Part shown: positions 27,366 to 35,759 of the stretch, in pieces
Layout of the letters: every line of letters starts with the position of its first letter
Numbering within the stretch: the stretch's first letter is position 1
Origin: SCBR16-9 sp964537975
GTDB taxonomy: Bacteria; Hydrogenedentota; Hydrogenedentia; Hydrogenedentales; SCBR16-9
Length of the DNA stretch: 64,000 nt
Assembly (NCBI GenBank): GCA_964537975.1
Contig: CAZIDP010000002.1
Coordinates: forward strand, 1 to 64,000
Reading direction: 5' to 3'
Program-made: the position numbers and the translations under genes
Notes under the pieces: model-generated
What the model was told of the DNA's origin: nothing
What the model saw: only the letters and a program-made list of their open reading frames with translations
Database searches by the model: none

Positions 27366-29996
27366 ATGTCAGCAACATATTCTATTCGTTTATGTATAAC
27401 TATAGTATTATTTTTGTGCGCATTGGCAAACGCTACTGAAGACATTACCGATACACTCTACCTTGAACATATCGGGCTTGTTGCACCGAACATTCTTGGC
27501 CTGACCCTCAGCGATGGCTATCTTCTGCCCGCAGTACAGGAGGAATATATAGAACAAGAAGGTGATGTGATCAATAGTGGGCATTTCCCACATCAGTTGT
27601 TGGTTCGTGATGGTGAAATAATCGGCCATGTAGGCGGAATTGATAACACAATATTCATTCCATTTGACGCCCTTGTATCATCCAATTTTGATGTGAACAA
27701 ATTTCACTCCCAGGCATCTTATGTATTAATGTCTGATAGCGATGATGTATTCAACGATGGCGTTGAACCGGTGGAAATATATCGCAAGTCAAAGCCGAGA
27801 AATTTGGGTAGAACCGGGAGCTGGGAGTTTTCCGGACCGTACACCCATGTTGTGTATTTAAAATTTCCACATCCATTTCGTGAGGGCGAAAACTATACCC
27901 TGAACTTCGATGAATTGCCACTACACCCGGTGTCGATAACTATTGATTCTACTGAGCGGCTCAGTGAAGCGATACATATTACCCAAATTGGATTCCGCCC
28001 TGATGATGTTGCCAAAGTCGCCTTTTTGTCCTGCTGGATGGGGGATGGGGGTGGTCTGAATTATGTGGATGCACCTGAATTTGAATTGATTGATACTGGC
28101 ACGAAAAAGGTAGTTTATACAGGCTCTTTTACCCTGTCCAAAGCTGTCGATGACATGGATGAAGATGCTTTCGCGCAAAACTACAATAATACAGATGTGT
28201 ACATTGCCGATTTCAGTGAATTTTCTGTGCCTGGCGAATATAAACTGGTGATCCCCGGAATAGGTTGTTCTTTTCCATTCAAGATCGATGATGCGGTCTG
28301 GCAACAACCATTCATCACATCGGTGCGTGGGTTGTATCACCAACGGAGTGGCATTGCGCTTGGACCACCCCACACGGATTTTATTCGACCCCGGAACTTC
28401 CACCCGGAAGATGACCGCATTGTTTACGCATCAACCACACAACTCATTGACACCGGGAATGGCCCTCTCGGCTATGATGCGGAACCAGACAACTTTCTAG
28501 CATTGGTTCGTGGGCGAACAGACACCAAGGTAGATAATGCCTGGGGAGGCTACCATGACGCCGGTGATTGGGACAGGCGTATTCAACATTTGAACGCAAC
28601 ACGCTTCTTGTTCGACTTGGCTGAATTTTTCCCCGAATATTTCAAGGGACTACATTTAAATATCCCGGAATCTGGAAGCATCATCCCAGATATCATTGAA
28701 GAAGCACTTTTTGGACTGGATGTATATCGTAGGTTGCAAACTGAAGAGGGTGGAATACGAGGCGGTATCGAGTCAGAAGAACACCCCAGGTATGGTGAAA
28801 CCAGTTGGACAGACACACTTGTAACGATGGCCTACGCGCCAGGTGCCTGGTCATCCTATATATACGCGGGAACGGCTGCCCAGGCAGCAAGATATCTTAC
28901 GCCGCTCTATCCTGCGCGTGCAGAGGTATACCAGGTAAGTGCGATGCTAGCAATGCATTGGGCGGAATCAGTGTTACATGCCGAGCCAGGGACGCGTTCT
29001 GTAAAGAGCAGAAATATACAGTACCTATTACTGAATCTCCTTTTTTTGACAACAGCTTGGACGCTTTTATTTCGCTATTCCTGGAAGCTGCCACCTGCCC
29101 CTCGTTTGACAGCCAAAACGTTGTGTATAGGTATGATTCCACTATCCATTTGGATGTGTTTCTCAAAACTGATCGATGGACGATACCCACCAGATTTACA
29201 CCGTCAACACCAGATAAATGATGCCAGAAATTACGCAGCAGCCGAGATGTTCCAGTTAACAGAAGACACGCACTGGCAAGATATATTTCTGGAAACAACC
29301 AAGCTGACTGATGATGAAGCCCCATTATTTGAATGGCGAAGTCATAATCAGGCCGAAGGCGCATGGGTGTATGCCCGGATTAACCTGGAATCTGTCGATT
29401 CAATAATGCAAGAACGATGCATCCAGGCAATCATCACAGAAGCAGATGAAAGGTTGGAAGCAGGGGAGATGACGGGATACCGTTGGATTAAATATCCCTG
29501 GCGACCATTTGGTCTTGGTGTTCCAACAACCCTGGATGCCCTGTCTGTATTGCGTGCGCACGTACTGACCCAAGAACCCAGGTATCTCCAAGGTATACAA
29601 CTGGCAGCACAGTTTGGCGCTGGGGCCAATCCAATGAACATGGCAATGACGACAGGTGTCGGACATGCCTACCCGCAGAACCCCTTACATCTCGATTCAC
29701 GATTTTCAGGGCAAGCGGCACCACCTGGATTGACTGTATTGGGCCCAGTCGGGATGGATAGCCCGTGGTTTGCCCCTTGGATGCGTGACATCTTGCGTCC
29801 TCATATGTATCCGGAAATGAAGTATTGGCCACCTATTGAATCCTATATGGATGTATTCTGGGTACCGTTCACTTCCGAGTTCACCATACACGATACCATC
29901 GGGCCCAATCTATTGTATTGGGGGTATTTCGCAGCACGGCCAGACTCCAATCAGGAACAAACACGCAGCACCACCGACAGCAGTGATGATATATAA
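27366..29996 (+). CDS. Glycoside hydrolase family 9 enzyme (endoglucanase-like), with an anomalous internal segment
   Basis: 876 residues. Signal peptide (MSATYSIRLCITIVLFLCALANA), AGGAG before the ATG, an N-terminal region of unknown fold, an Ig-like CelD_N domain near 200-315 (ITQIGFRPDDVAKVA), then the (alpha/alpha)6 barrel. The catalytic base motif is present (HDAGDWDRR, D398 and D401). So are GANPMNMAMTTG, the YPQNPLHLDSR stretch, and the catalytic acid E838 in TSEFTIHD. Residues 543-616 do not fit: they contain almost no acidic residues, are strongly hydrophobic and look like two membrane helices inside a soluble barrel. The neighbouring frame over the same bases looks more like coding sequence (see findings). 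It may be active only if the frame is restored. Substrate, beta-glucan or related, is inferred from family. Confidence 0.85.
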   Translation: MSATYSIRLCITIVLFLCALANATEDITDTLYLEHIGLVAPNILGLTLSDGYLLPAVQEEYIEQEGDVINSGHFPHQLLVRDGEIIGHVGGIDNTIFIPFDALVSSNFDVNKFHSQASYVLMSDSDDVFNDGVEPVEIYRKSKPRNLGRTGSWEFSGPYTHVVYLKFPHPFREGENYTLNFDELPLHPVSITIDSTERLSEAIHITQIGFRPDDVAKVAFLSCWMGDGGGLNYVDAPEFELIDTGTKKVVYTGSFTLSKAVDDMDEDAFAQNYNNTDVYIADFSEFSVPGEYKLVIPGIGCSFPFKIDDAVWQQPFITSVRGLYHQRSGIALGPPHTDFIRPRNFHPEDDRIVYASTTQLIDTGNGPLGYDAEPDNFLALVRGRTDTKVDNAWGGYHDAGDWDRRIQHLNATRFLFDLAEFFPEYFKGLHLNIPESGSIIPDIIEEALFGLDVYRRLQTEEGGIRGGIESEEHPRYGETSWTDTLVTMAYAPGAWSSYIYAGTAAQAARYLTPLYPARAEVYQVSAMLAMHWAESVLHAEPGTRSVKSRNIQYLLLNLLFLTTAWTLLFRYSWKLPPAPRLTAKTLCIGMIPLSIWMCFSKLIDGRYPPDLHRQHQINDARNYAAAEMFQLTEDTHWQDIFLETTKLTDDEAPLFEWRSHNQAEGAWVYARINLESVDSIMQERCIQAIITEADERLEAGEMTGYRWIKYPWRPFGLGVPTTLDALSVLRAHVLTQEPRYLQGIQLAAQFGAGANPMNMAMTTGVGHAYPQNPLHLDSRFSGQAAPPGLTVLGPVGMDSPWFAPWMRDILRPHMYPEMKYWPPIESYMDVFWVPFTSEFTIHDTIGPNLLYWGYFAARPDSNQEQTRSTTDSSDDI

Positions 29997-30068
29997 TTGA
30001 AAACATATTTTTACAGTAACATAAAAATAATATTTCTTACTATTTTCTGCTAAAGATTATTAACATAT

Positions 30069-30097
30069 TTGATTCTATATTAAATATTTGATAATAT
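30069..30097 (+). promoter_or_regulatory. Promoter of the riboswitch-metE transcript
   Basis: TTGATT (30069-30074), 17 bases, then TAATAT (30092-30097). The predicted transcript start near 30104 lies just ahead of the riboswitch. Confidence 0.6.
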
Positions 30098-30130
30098 GAA
30101 TATATCGGTTCATCTATGTAGTATTTTACT

Positions 30131-30308
30131 GCATTGGTGCTAAGAGGGAATCCGGTTTGAATCCGGGACTGCCCCGCAGCGGTAATCTGGAACGAACGGC
30201 ACAATTTTACGCACTGGAAGCTCCTGTAGAGCAGCTGGGAAGCGGTGCCCAGTAGGTTGGTCTCAAAAACCCGTGCCAGTAAGTCCGAAGACCTGCCGAC
30301 GGTGATGC
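30131..30308 (+). promoter_or_regulatory. Cobalamin (AdoCbl-type) riboswitch
   Basis: All hallmark segments occur in order: GGTGC then AAGAGGGAA, the CCGG-AATCCGG arm, ACTGCCCCGCAGCGGTAA, a variable region, GGTGCCCAGTAGG, and AAGTCCGAAGACCTGCC (the B12 box, ending near 30297). GCAT/ATGC can close the P1 stem. It lies about 290 bases upstream of metE. Since MetE is the B12-independent enzyme, B12 binding is expected to switch metE off. Confidence 0.95.
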
Positions 30309-30597
30309 TGTGCCATTGTCATAGCTGCTACATCTTCGAGGGAAGAATGAATAAGCGAACGGATTGTTGGTGCGTTCAACGCAGCAACGTGCTATTTGCT
30401 GTGCTACAGCCGATTTTCTATAATTGGTGTGTAACACTTCAAAATGCTGTTGTAGCTGCAACTCTAATTTCAAAGAGCATCTATAAACACAAGTGCTTTG
30501 AAAGTCATATTACCCTACCACCAAAGCATCCAAGACAAGGCACACAGTTTCACCAGGACATTTTAGAATCCTACCCTATCAAGAAGGATACAAATGT

Positions 30598-32949
30598 ATG
30601 CCTGTTCTCTCATCAAGTCTTGGATTTCCCAGAATTGGAGCTGCACGTGAACTGAAAAGAGCCTTGGAACAATACTGGGCTTCAAAAATTTCGACTAGTG
30701 AACTGCTGCACGTTGCATCAGAAATTCGTTGTCGGCATTGGACTATTATGCGTGATGCAGGAATTGACCATATTCCTGCTGGTGATTTTTCTTTGTATGA
30801 TCACATGCTTGATATGGCCATCACTGTAGGAGCTATACCGGAACGGTACCAGACCATATCAGACACATTGGTGCAGTATTTTGCCATGGCCCGCGGCATA
30901 CAAGACCGTTCAAATAATATAGATGTGGCGGCAATGGAAATGACCAAATGGTTCGATACTAATTACCACTACATTGTTCCAGAATTAGCACCTGATCAAC
31001 AATTTGTCCTGAACCCAAACGCTTTGTTTGATTCCATCAAAGAAGCGCGTAAACTTGGCATAGAACCTCGTCCAGTTATACCTGGACCGGTTACATTTCT
31101 CCTGCTGTCAAAATCAACAGAATCTGATTCTAAAGGATCGTTGTTGCATTTGTTGAAACCCATGTTGTCTGTGTATGAAGAACTGCTGGAAATGTTAAAA
31201 AAAAGTCAAATTGCATGGGTTCAAATTGATGAGCCTTGTCTGGTACTGGAATTGGATGAAGAAACCAGAAATGCTTATCAACACGCATTATTGCGTCTAT
31301 CTTCTTTGAAACGTCGTCCCAACATTGTTCTTACAACTTATTTTGGTGATATTACAGAGAACTTGCCGCTAATCACACAATCTCCACCAGAAGCACTTCA
31401 TCTCGATCTGGTACGTGCCCCGGAACAGTTTGATACAGTACTTGACACTATTCCTGATTCGATGACGTTGTCTTTAGGAGTCATTGACGGCAGAAATATC
31501 TGGCGTACGAATCTGGATGCGGCACACGCGCAAGTATATAAAGCGGTTAAAGCCCTTGGTAGTGAGCGGGTGATGGTGGGACCTTCCTGTTCATTGATGC
31601 ACGTGCCTATAGACCTTGATCTTGAATCAGAAATCGATCCCGAACTCAAAAGCTGGCTTTCGTTTGCAACTCAGAAACTGGATGAAATAAAGGCCATTTC
31701 CGAATCAGCCACAATGGAGTCTGGTCAAGGCACCTTGTTTACAGTATCGCGTGACGCAATTGCAACGCGGACTTCATCTCCAAGAACCAGGAACGATACG
31801 GTTCGAGAACGAATTGCTGGTATTGATGCATCTATGCTGCAACGCATGTCTGTATTCACGGAGCGAAGAACACAGCAAGATAGGTGCCTCGGGTTGCCTG
31901 TGTTTCCAACAACTACAATAGGATCGTTTCCCCAGACTGCCGAGGTACGTAAAAAGCGTGCCGATTGGCGAAGTGGGCGTATTTCTGAGACACAATATGA
32001 TATCTGGATGAAAGAAGAAACAAAGCGTTGTATCGAAAAGCAGGAAGCCCTTTCACTTGATGTGTTGGTTCATGGCGAGTTTGAACGCAATGATATGGTG
32101 GAATACTTTGGAGAGATGCTGGAAGGCTTTGCTTTTACAAAATTCGGGTGGGTACAAAGTTATGGTTCCCGTTGCGTTAAGCCACCAATATTGTTTGGTG
32201 ATGTAGCCCGACAGAAACCAATGACTGTTGGTTGGGCCTGTTACGCGCAATCGTTAACCAAAAAACCGGTGAAGGGAATGCTCACCGGCCCGGTTACCAT
32301 TTTGCAATGGTCGTTTGTCAGAGATGACCAGCCCCGAAGTGACACGTGTATGCAGATTGCACTCGCGTTGCGGGATGAAGTGCAGGACCTGGAAGAAAGT
32401 GGTATCAACATCATTCAAGTCGATGAACCAGCAATTCGTGAAGGCTTGCCATTACAAAAAAGCAGTTGGAAAACCTACTTGAATTGGGCTGTTAAAGCTT
32501 TCCGCCTGACAACTTCCGGTGTGCTCGACTCAACTCAAATTCATACGCATATGTGTTATTCAGAATTTGGGGACATACTGGATAGTATTGCAGCATTGGA
32601 TGCCGATGTGCTGTCCATAGAAACATCACGCTCGAAGATGGAGCTGCTTTCTGACTTCGCTCGCTTTAATTATCCCAATGCAATCGGTCCCGGTGTATAT
32701 GATATACACTCTCCCAGAGTTCCAGCCGCGGAAGAGCTGGTCGAATTACTGGAACGTGCCGTAGAAGTTATTCCTGCTGAGAGAGTATGGGTGAATCCGG
32801 ATTGCGGCCTGAAGACACGCGGCTGGGTGGAAGTAGAGTCTGCGCTTCGTGAAATGGTCTTGGCAGCGACTATCATGCGAGGACGATATTTTCATGATCG
32901 GCATACGGAATCGTTATCGCAGACCACGAGTGAGAATCTAAATCGATAA
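30598..32949 (+). CDS. metE: Cobalamin-independent methionine synthase
   Basis: 783 residues, close to the usual 750-790. It methylates homocysteine using 5-methyltetrahydrofolate in the cytoplasm. Two (beta/alpha)8 halves are visible: the N-terminal half begins SSLGFPRIGAARELKRALE, and the C-terminal half begins FPTTTIGSFPQTAEVRK. Zinc ligands are present in IHTHMCYSEF and in VNPDCGLKTRG. The ATG at 30598 has AAGGA about 10 bases upstream. Transcription should be gated by the upstream B12 riboswitch, implying a B12-dependent MetH elsewhere in the genome. A structured terminator follows. Confidence 0.97.
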   Translation: MPVLSSSLGFPRIGAARELKRALEQYWASKISTSELLHVASEIRCRHWTIMRDAGIDHIPAGDFSLYDHMLDMAITVGAIPERYQTISDTLVQYFAMARGIQDRSNNIDVAAMEMTKWFDTNYHYIVPELAPDQQFVLNPNALFDSIKEARKLGIEPRPVIPGPVTFLLLSKSTESDSKGSLLHLLKPMLSVYEELLEMLKKSQIAWVQIDEPCLVLELDEETRNAYQHALLRLSSLKRRPNIVLTTYFGDITENLPLITQSPPEALHLDLVRAPEQFDTVLDTIPDSMTLSLGVIDGRNIWRTNLDAAHAQVYKAVKALGSERVMVGPSCSLMHVPIDLDLESEIDPELKSWLSFATQKLDEIKAISESATMESGQGTLFTVSRDAIATRTSSPRTRNDTVRERIAGIDASMLQRMSVFTERRTQQDRCLGLPVFPTTTIGSFPQTAEVRKKRADWRSGRISETQYDIWMKEETKRCIEKQEALSLDVLVHGEFERNDMVEYFGEMLEGFAFTKFGWVQSYGSRCVKPPILFGDVARQKPMTVGWACYAQSLTKKPVKGMLTGPVTILQWSFVRDDQPRSDTCMQIALALRDEVQDLEESGINIIQVDEPAIREGLPLQKSSWKTYLNWAVKAFRLTTSGVLDSTQIHTHMCYSEFGDILDSIAALDADVLSIETSRSKMELLSDFARFNYPNAIGPGVYDIHSPRVPAAEELVELLERAVEVIPAERVWVNPDCGLKTRGWVEVESALREMVLAATIMRGRYFHDRHTESLSQTTSENLNR

Positions 32950-32982
32950 ACTATATGTATTTGCTATAGCCTTTGCAATATT

Positions 32983-33050
32983 GGCCGCTCCAAGAGTTGA
33001 TGATCCTGATAGCTATGATCATTGGTGATGGGGCGGCCTTTATTTCTATT
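32983..33050 (+). terminator. Terminator after metE
   Basis: GGCCGCTCC (32983-32991) pairs with GGGGCGGCC (33030-33038, one wobble). An inner ATGATC/GATCAT stem lies in the loop, and TTTATTTCTATT follows. Confidence 0.7.
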
Positions 33051-33247
33051 GTGTAATCGATGCGATTGCAATACCGTCTGGGTATACTTGGGAGGAATTT
33101 ACTATACTGTATTTCGGATTAATTGTAAAAATTGTTGCTTTTGCACATGTTGTTCTATACTTCAAATGACGGTCAGGAAGTATTATCTATTTATTGTATG
33201 CGTATTGCTTTCAATAGGGGACAATCTTACATGTGGAGTGTCATGAA

Positions 33248-35698
33248 ATGCGACAAGAATACATTTGGACAGCAATTTTGCTGGGTATGCTGTGGATTAC
33301 GACCAACAGTTTCGCAGAAGGGCTATCGCAGAGGTTTAATGAGATGAATGACGCAATCACCGATGTAAAGTCGTTGTGCTTGTGGTATGACAAACCGGCG
33401 GATGCCTGGGTTGAAGCTTTACCGGTTGGCAATGGGCGCCTTGGAGCAATGGTATTCGGCGGTATTGCTACTGAACGCATTCAAATCAATGAAGACACCA
33501 TTTGGGCAGGCCCCCCTTTCCCGGAACCGCGGCATGGTGTTGACAAAATTCAAGCTGCCCGTAAGGCATGGTTTGAAGGTGATTTCGCAACTTGTCATGC
33601 ACTTGTACAGGAAGTGTTAAGTCCCCGGATCAGTCCAAGAAGCTATCAGCCTCTAGGTGATTTGATACTGGAGTCCGAATTTGACGCAACACCCACACAG
33701 TACAAGCGTGAATTGGATTTGCATCAGGCGATTGCCCGGACGACTTTCGCGGTCGATGGGGTAAAACACACCAGGGAGATTTTTTGCAGTGCCCCACACC
33801 AGGTGCTGGTGCTTCGCTGGCAGGTGGACAAAGCAGCCTCGCTGTCATTCAACCTGCGGATGACCCGTTCAGAAAATGCTGCTGTTCAAGTAATCGGCGA
33901 AAATGGATTGCTCCTCACTGGCCAGGCTTCACATGCCGAAACGCATCCCGGAGTTGGTTTTCGGGCTGAATTGCGGCTGCTGACGGAGGGGGGTAATATC
34001 CAGGTGGAGGACGATAGTCTCGCAGTCAGTGATGCTGATGCTGTAACTATCCTTGTAGGGGTTAAAACAGATTATAACCACTACGAACCTTCGTCTCCAC
34101 TGACTGGATTTGACCAGACGGAAACGGTGATTGACCCTGCGGTATCGGACACGCCGTATGAAGTGCTGCGTGGCGCGCATCTTGAGGCGCATCAGGAATT
34201 GTTTGGCCGGGTGGCAATCCAACTGGGTGATGACCCGGATACGGGTAGCATTCCAACCGATGAGCGTCTTCGTAAACTGAACACTGCTAAAGATGACCCG
34301 GACCTGTGTGCATTGTATTTCCAATTTGGTCGCTACCTCCTGATGAGTTCTTCACGTCCGGGAACTATGGCCGCCAACCTGCAGGGGTTGTGGAATGAGC
34401 ACATGGAAGCACCCTGGAACGCGGATTACCATATCAATGTAAACATACAGATGAATTACTGGCCGGTGGAAGTCGTAAATCTTTCAGAATGTCACTTGCC
34501 CTTCTTCGACCTGATCGAACGGCTACAACCCAGTGGCCGCGAAACGGCCAGGACCACCTATGGTGCACGGGGTATCGTGGCCCACAATACAACAGATGCC
34601 TGGCATTGGACCGCGGCCAAGGGCATGCCTGTATATGGTATGTGGCCGCATGGTATCGGCTGGTCCGTACAGCATTTCATGGAGCACCATCGTTTCACCC
34701 AGGATGAAGCCTTTCTGCGCGAGCGCGCCTACCCGATCATGAAAGAAGCTGCCCTTTTTTATCTGGATTACCTGGTGGAACATCCGGAAACCGGAGAACT
34801 GGTGTCGGGGCCCAGTACTTCACCCGAGAATAGCTATTTTGGCGCTGACCGAGAGGTCTATTCCGTTTCCATGGGTTGCGCAATGGACCAGCAGATTATT
34901 TGGGATGTTTTCACGAATTTGTTGGAAGCAGCAGCAATATTAAACATTCAGGATACATTTACTGCTTCAGTTCAAGATGCTTTGACCAAACTTGCCATGC
35001 CACAAATTGGTCCGGATGGGCGCCTGATGGAATGGGCATTGCCGTTTGAGGAAGTTGAACCGGGCCATCGCCACATGTCCCATTTGTATGCCTTGCACCC
35101 CGGAAGACAATACACCTATCGGAGGAATCCCGACAAGGTAGAAGCAGCACAGAAAAGCATTTTGCATCGTCTGGAACATGGCGGCGCGCATACTGGTTGG
35201 TCACGTGCCTGGAACATCAATTTTCAGGCACGCTTCAAAAACGCGGACGCGGCACATGAGAATGTGATTGCATTGTTGCGCGACTCCACCTTGCCGAATC
35301 TGTTTGATACCCATCCACCATTTCAAATCGATGGGAATTTTGGTGGTACCGCGGGAATAGCGGAGATGTTATTGCAATCACATGATCAACTTGAAGATGG
35401 AACGTATATTTTGGACTTGTTGCCTGCCTTGCCCGATTCCTGGGGCAAGGGAATGGTGCGTGGTTTACGGGCAAGAGGGGCAGTTACTATCGATATGCGG
35501 TGGGATGACAAGCAAATGCGGGAAGTCGTGCTGCATCCGGATATGGATGGTTACTTGGCCCTGTCCCTACATACCGGACAGCAGATACAAGAAGTGCTGG
35601 ACGAAGACAGGAGTGTACCTGTAGAATTTCATAACGATGAAATTGCATGTTTTCCGGTTACTGGTGGTAGACCTTATGTAATCGTGTTCGAACAGTAA
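33248..35698 (+). CDS. Glycoside hydrolase family 95 (alpha-L-fucosidase-like)
   Basis: 816 residues. The ATG at 33248 is chosen because GGAG precedes it and a signal peptide begins there (MRQEYIWTAILLGMLWITT...FA); an in-frame GTG lies 5 codons upstream. The N-terminal super-beta-sandwich domain has the family signature LPVGNGRLGAMVFGG and INEDTIWAGPP. The helical barrel has NVNIQMNYWPVEV, which carries the Asn pair that activates water in GH95, and SPENSY with the acid E527. The C-terminal beta domain is present. GH95 enzymes are inverting exo-hydrolases releasing alpha-1,2-L-fucose; some act on L-galactose. Periplasmic or secreted. It is 61 bases from the GH110 gene, so the pair is likely co-transcribed. 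Confidence 0.93.
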   Translation: MRQEYIWTAILLGMLWITTNSFAEGLSQRFNEMNDAITDVKSLCLWYDKPADAWVEALPVGNGRLGAMVFGGIATERIQINEDTIWAGPPFPEPRHGVDKIQAARKAWFEGDFATCHALVQEVLSPRISPRSYQPLGDLILESEFDATPTQYKRELDLHQAIARTTFAVDGVKHTREIFCSAPHQVLVLRWQVDKAASLSFNLRMTRSENAAVQVIGENGLLLTGQASHAETHPGVGFRAELRLLTEGGNIQVEDDSLAVSDADAVTILVGVKTDYNHYEPSSPLTGFDQTETVIDPAVSDTPYEVLRGAHLEAHQELFGRVAIQLGDDPDTGSIPTDERLRKLNTAKDDPDLCALYFQFGRYLLMSSSRPGTMAANLQGLWNEHMEAPWNADYHINVNIQMNYWPVEVVNLSECHLPFFDLIERLQPSGRETARTTYGARGIVAHNTTDAWHWTAAKGMPVYGMWPHGIGWSVQHFMEHHRFTQDEAFLRERAYPIMKEAALFYLDYLVEHPETGELVSGPSTSPENSYFGADREVYSVSMGCAMDQQIIWDVFTNLLEAAAILNIQDTFTASVQDALTKLAMPQIGPDGRLMEWALPFEEVEPGHRHMSHLYALHPGRQYTYRRNPDKVEAAQKSILHRLEHGGAHTGWSRAWNINFQARFKNADAAHENVIALLRDSTLPNLFDTHPPFQIDGNFGGTAGIAEMLLQSHDQLEDGTYILDLLPALPDSWGKGMVRGLRARGAVTIDMRWDDKQMREVVLHPDMDGYLALSLHTGQQIQEVLDEDRSVPVEFHNDEIACFPVTGGRPYVIVFEQ

Positions 35699-35759
35699 TT
35701 ATCTTCGCTTGGTTTTGATTATGTGTTTGCAAGTTTTTCTGTGAAAAAGGGGATGATGT

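Noticed and set aside
28805..29221. A separate 138-residue gene inside the GH9 gene
   Set aside because: Its first 60 residues overlap good GH9 sequence and look random. Only the part from about 28984 looks coding, so it is treated as a frame anomaly of GH9.
30245..30655. An open frame overlapping the riboswitch and the metE start
   Set aside because: It begins inside a conserved RNA structure, lacks a ribosome site and has no recognisable protein features.
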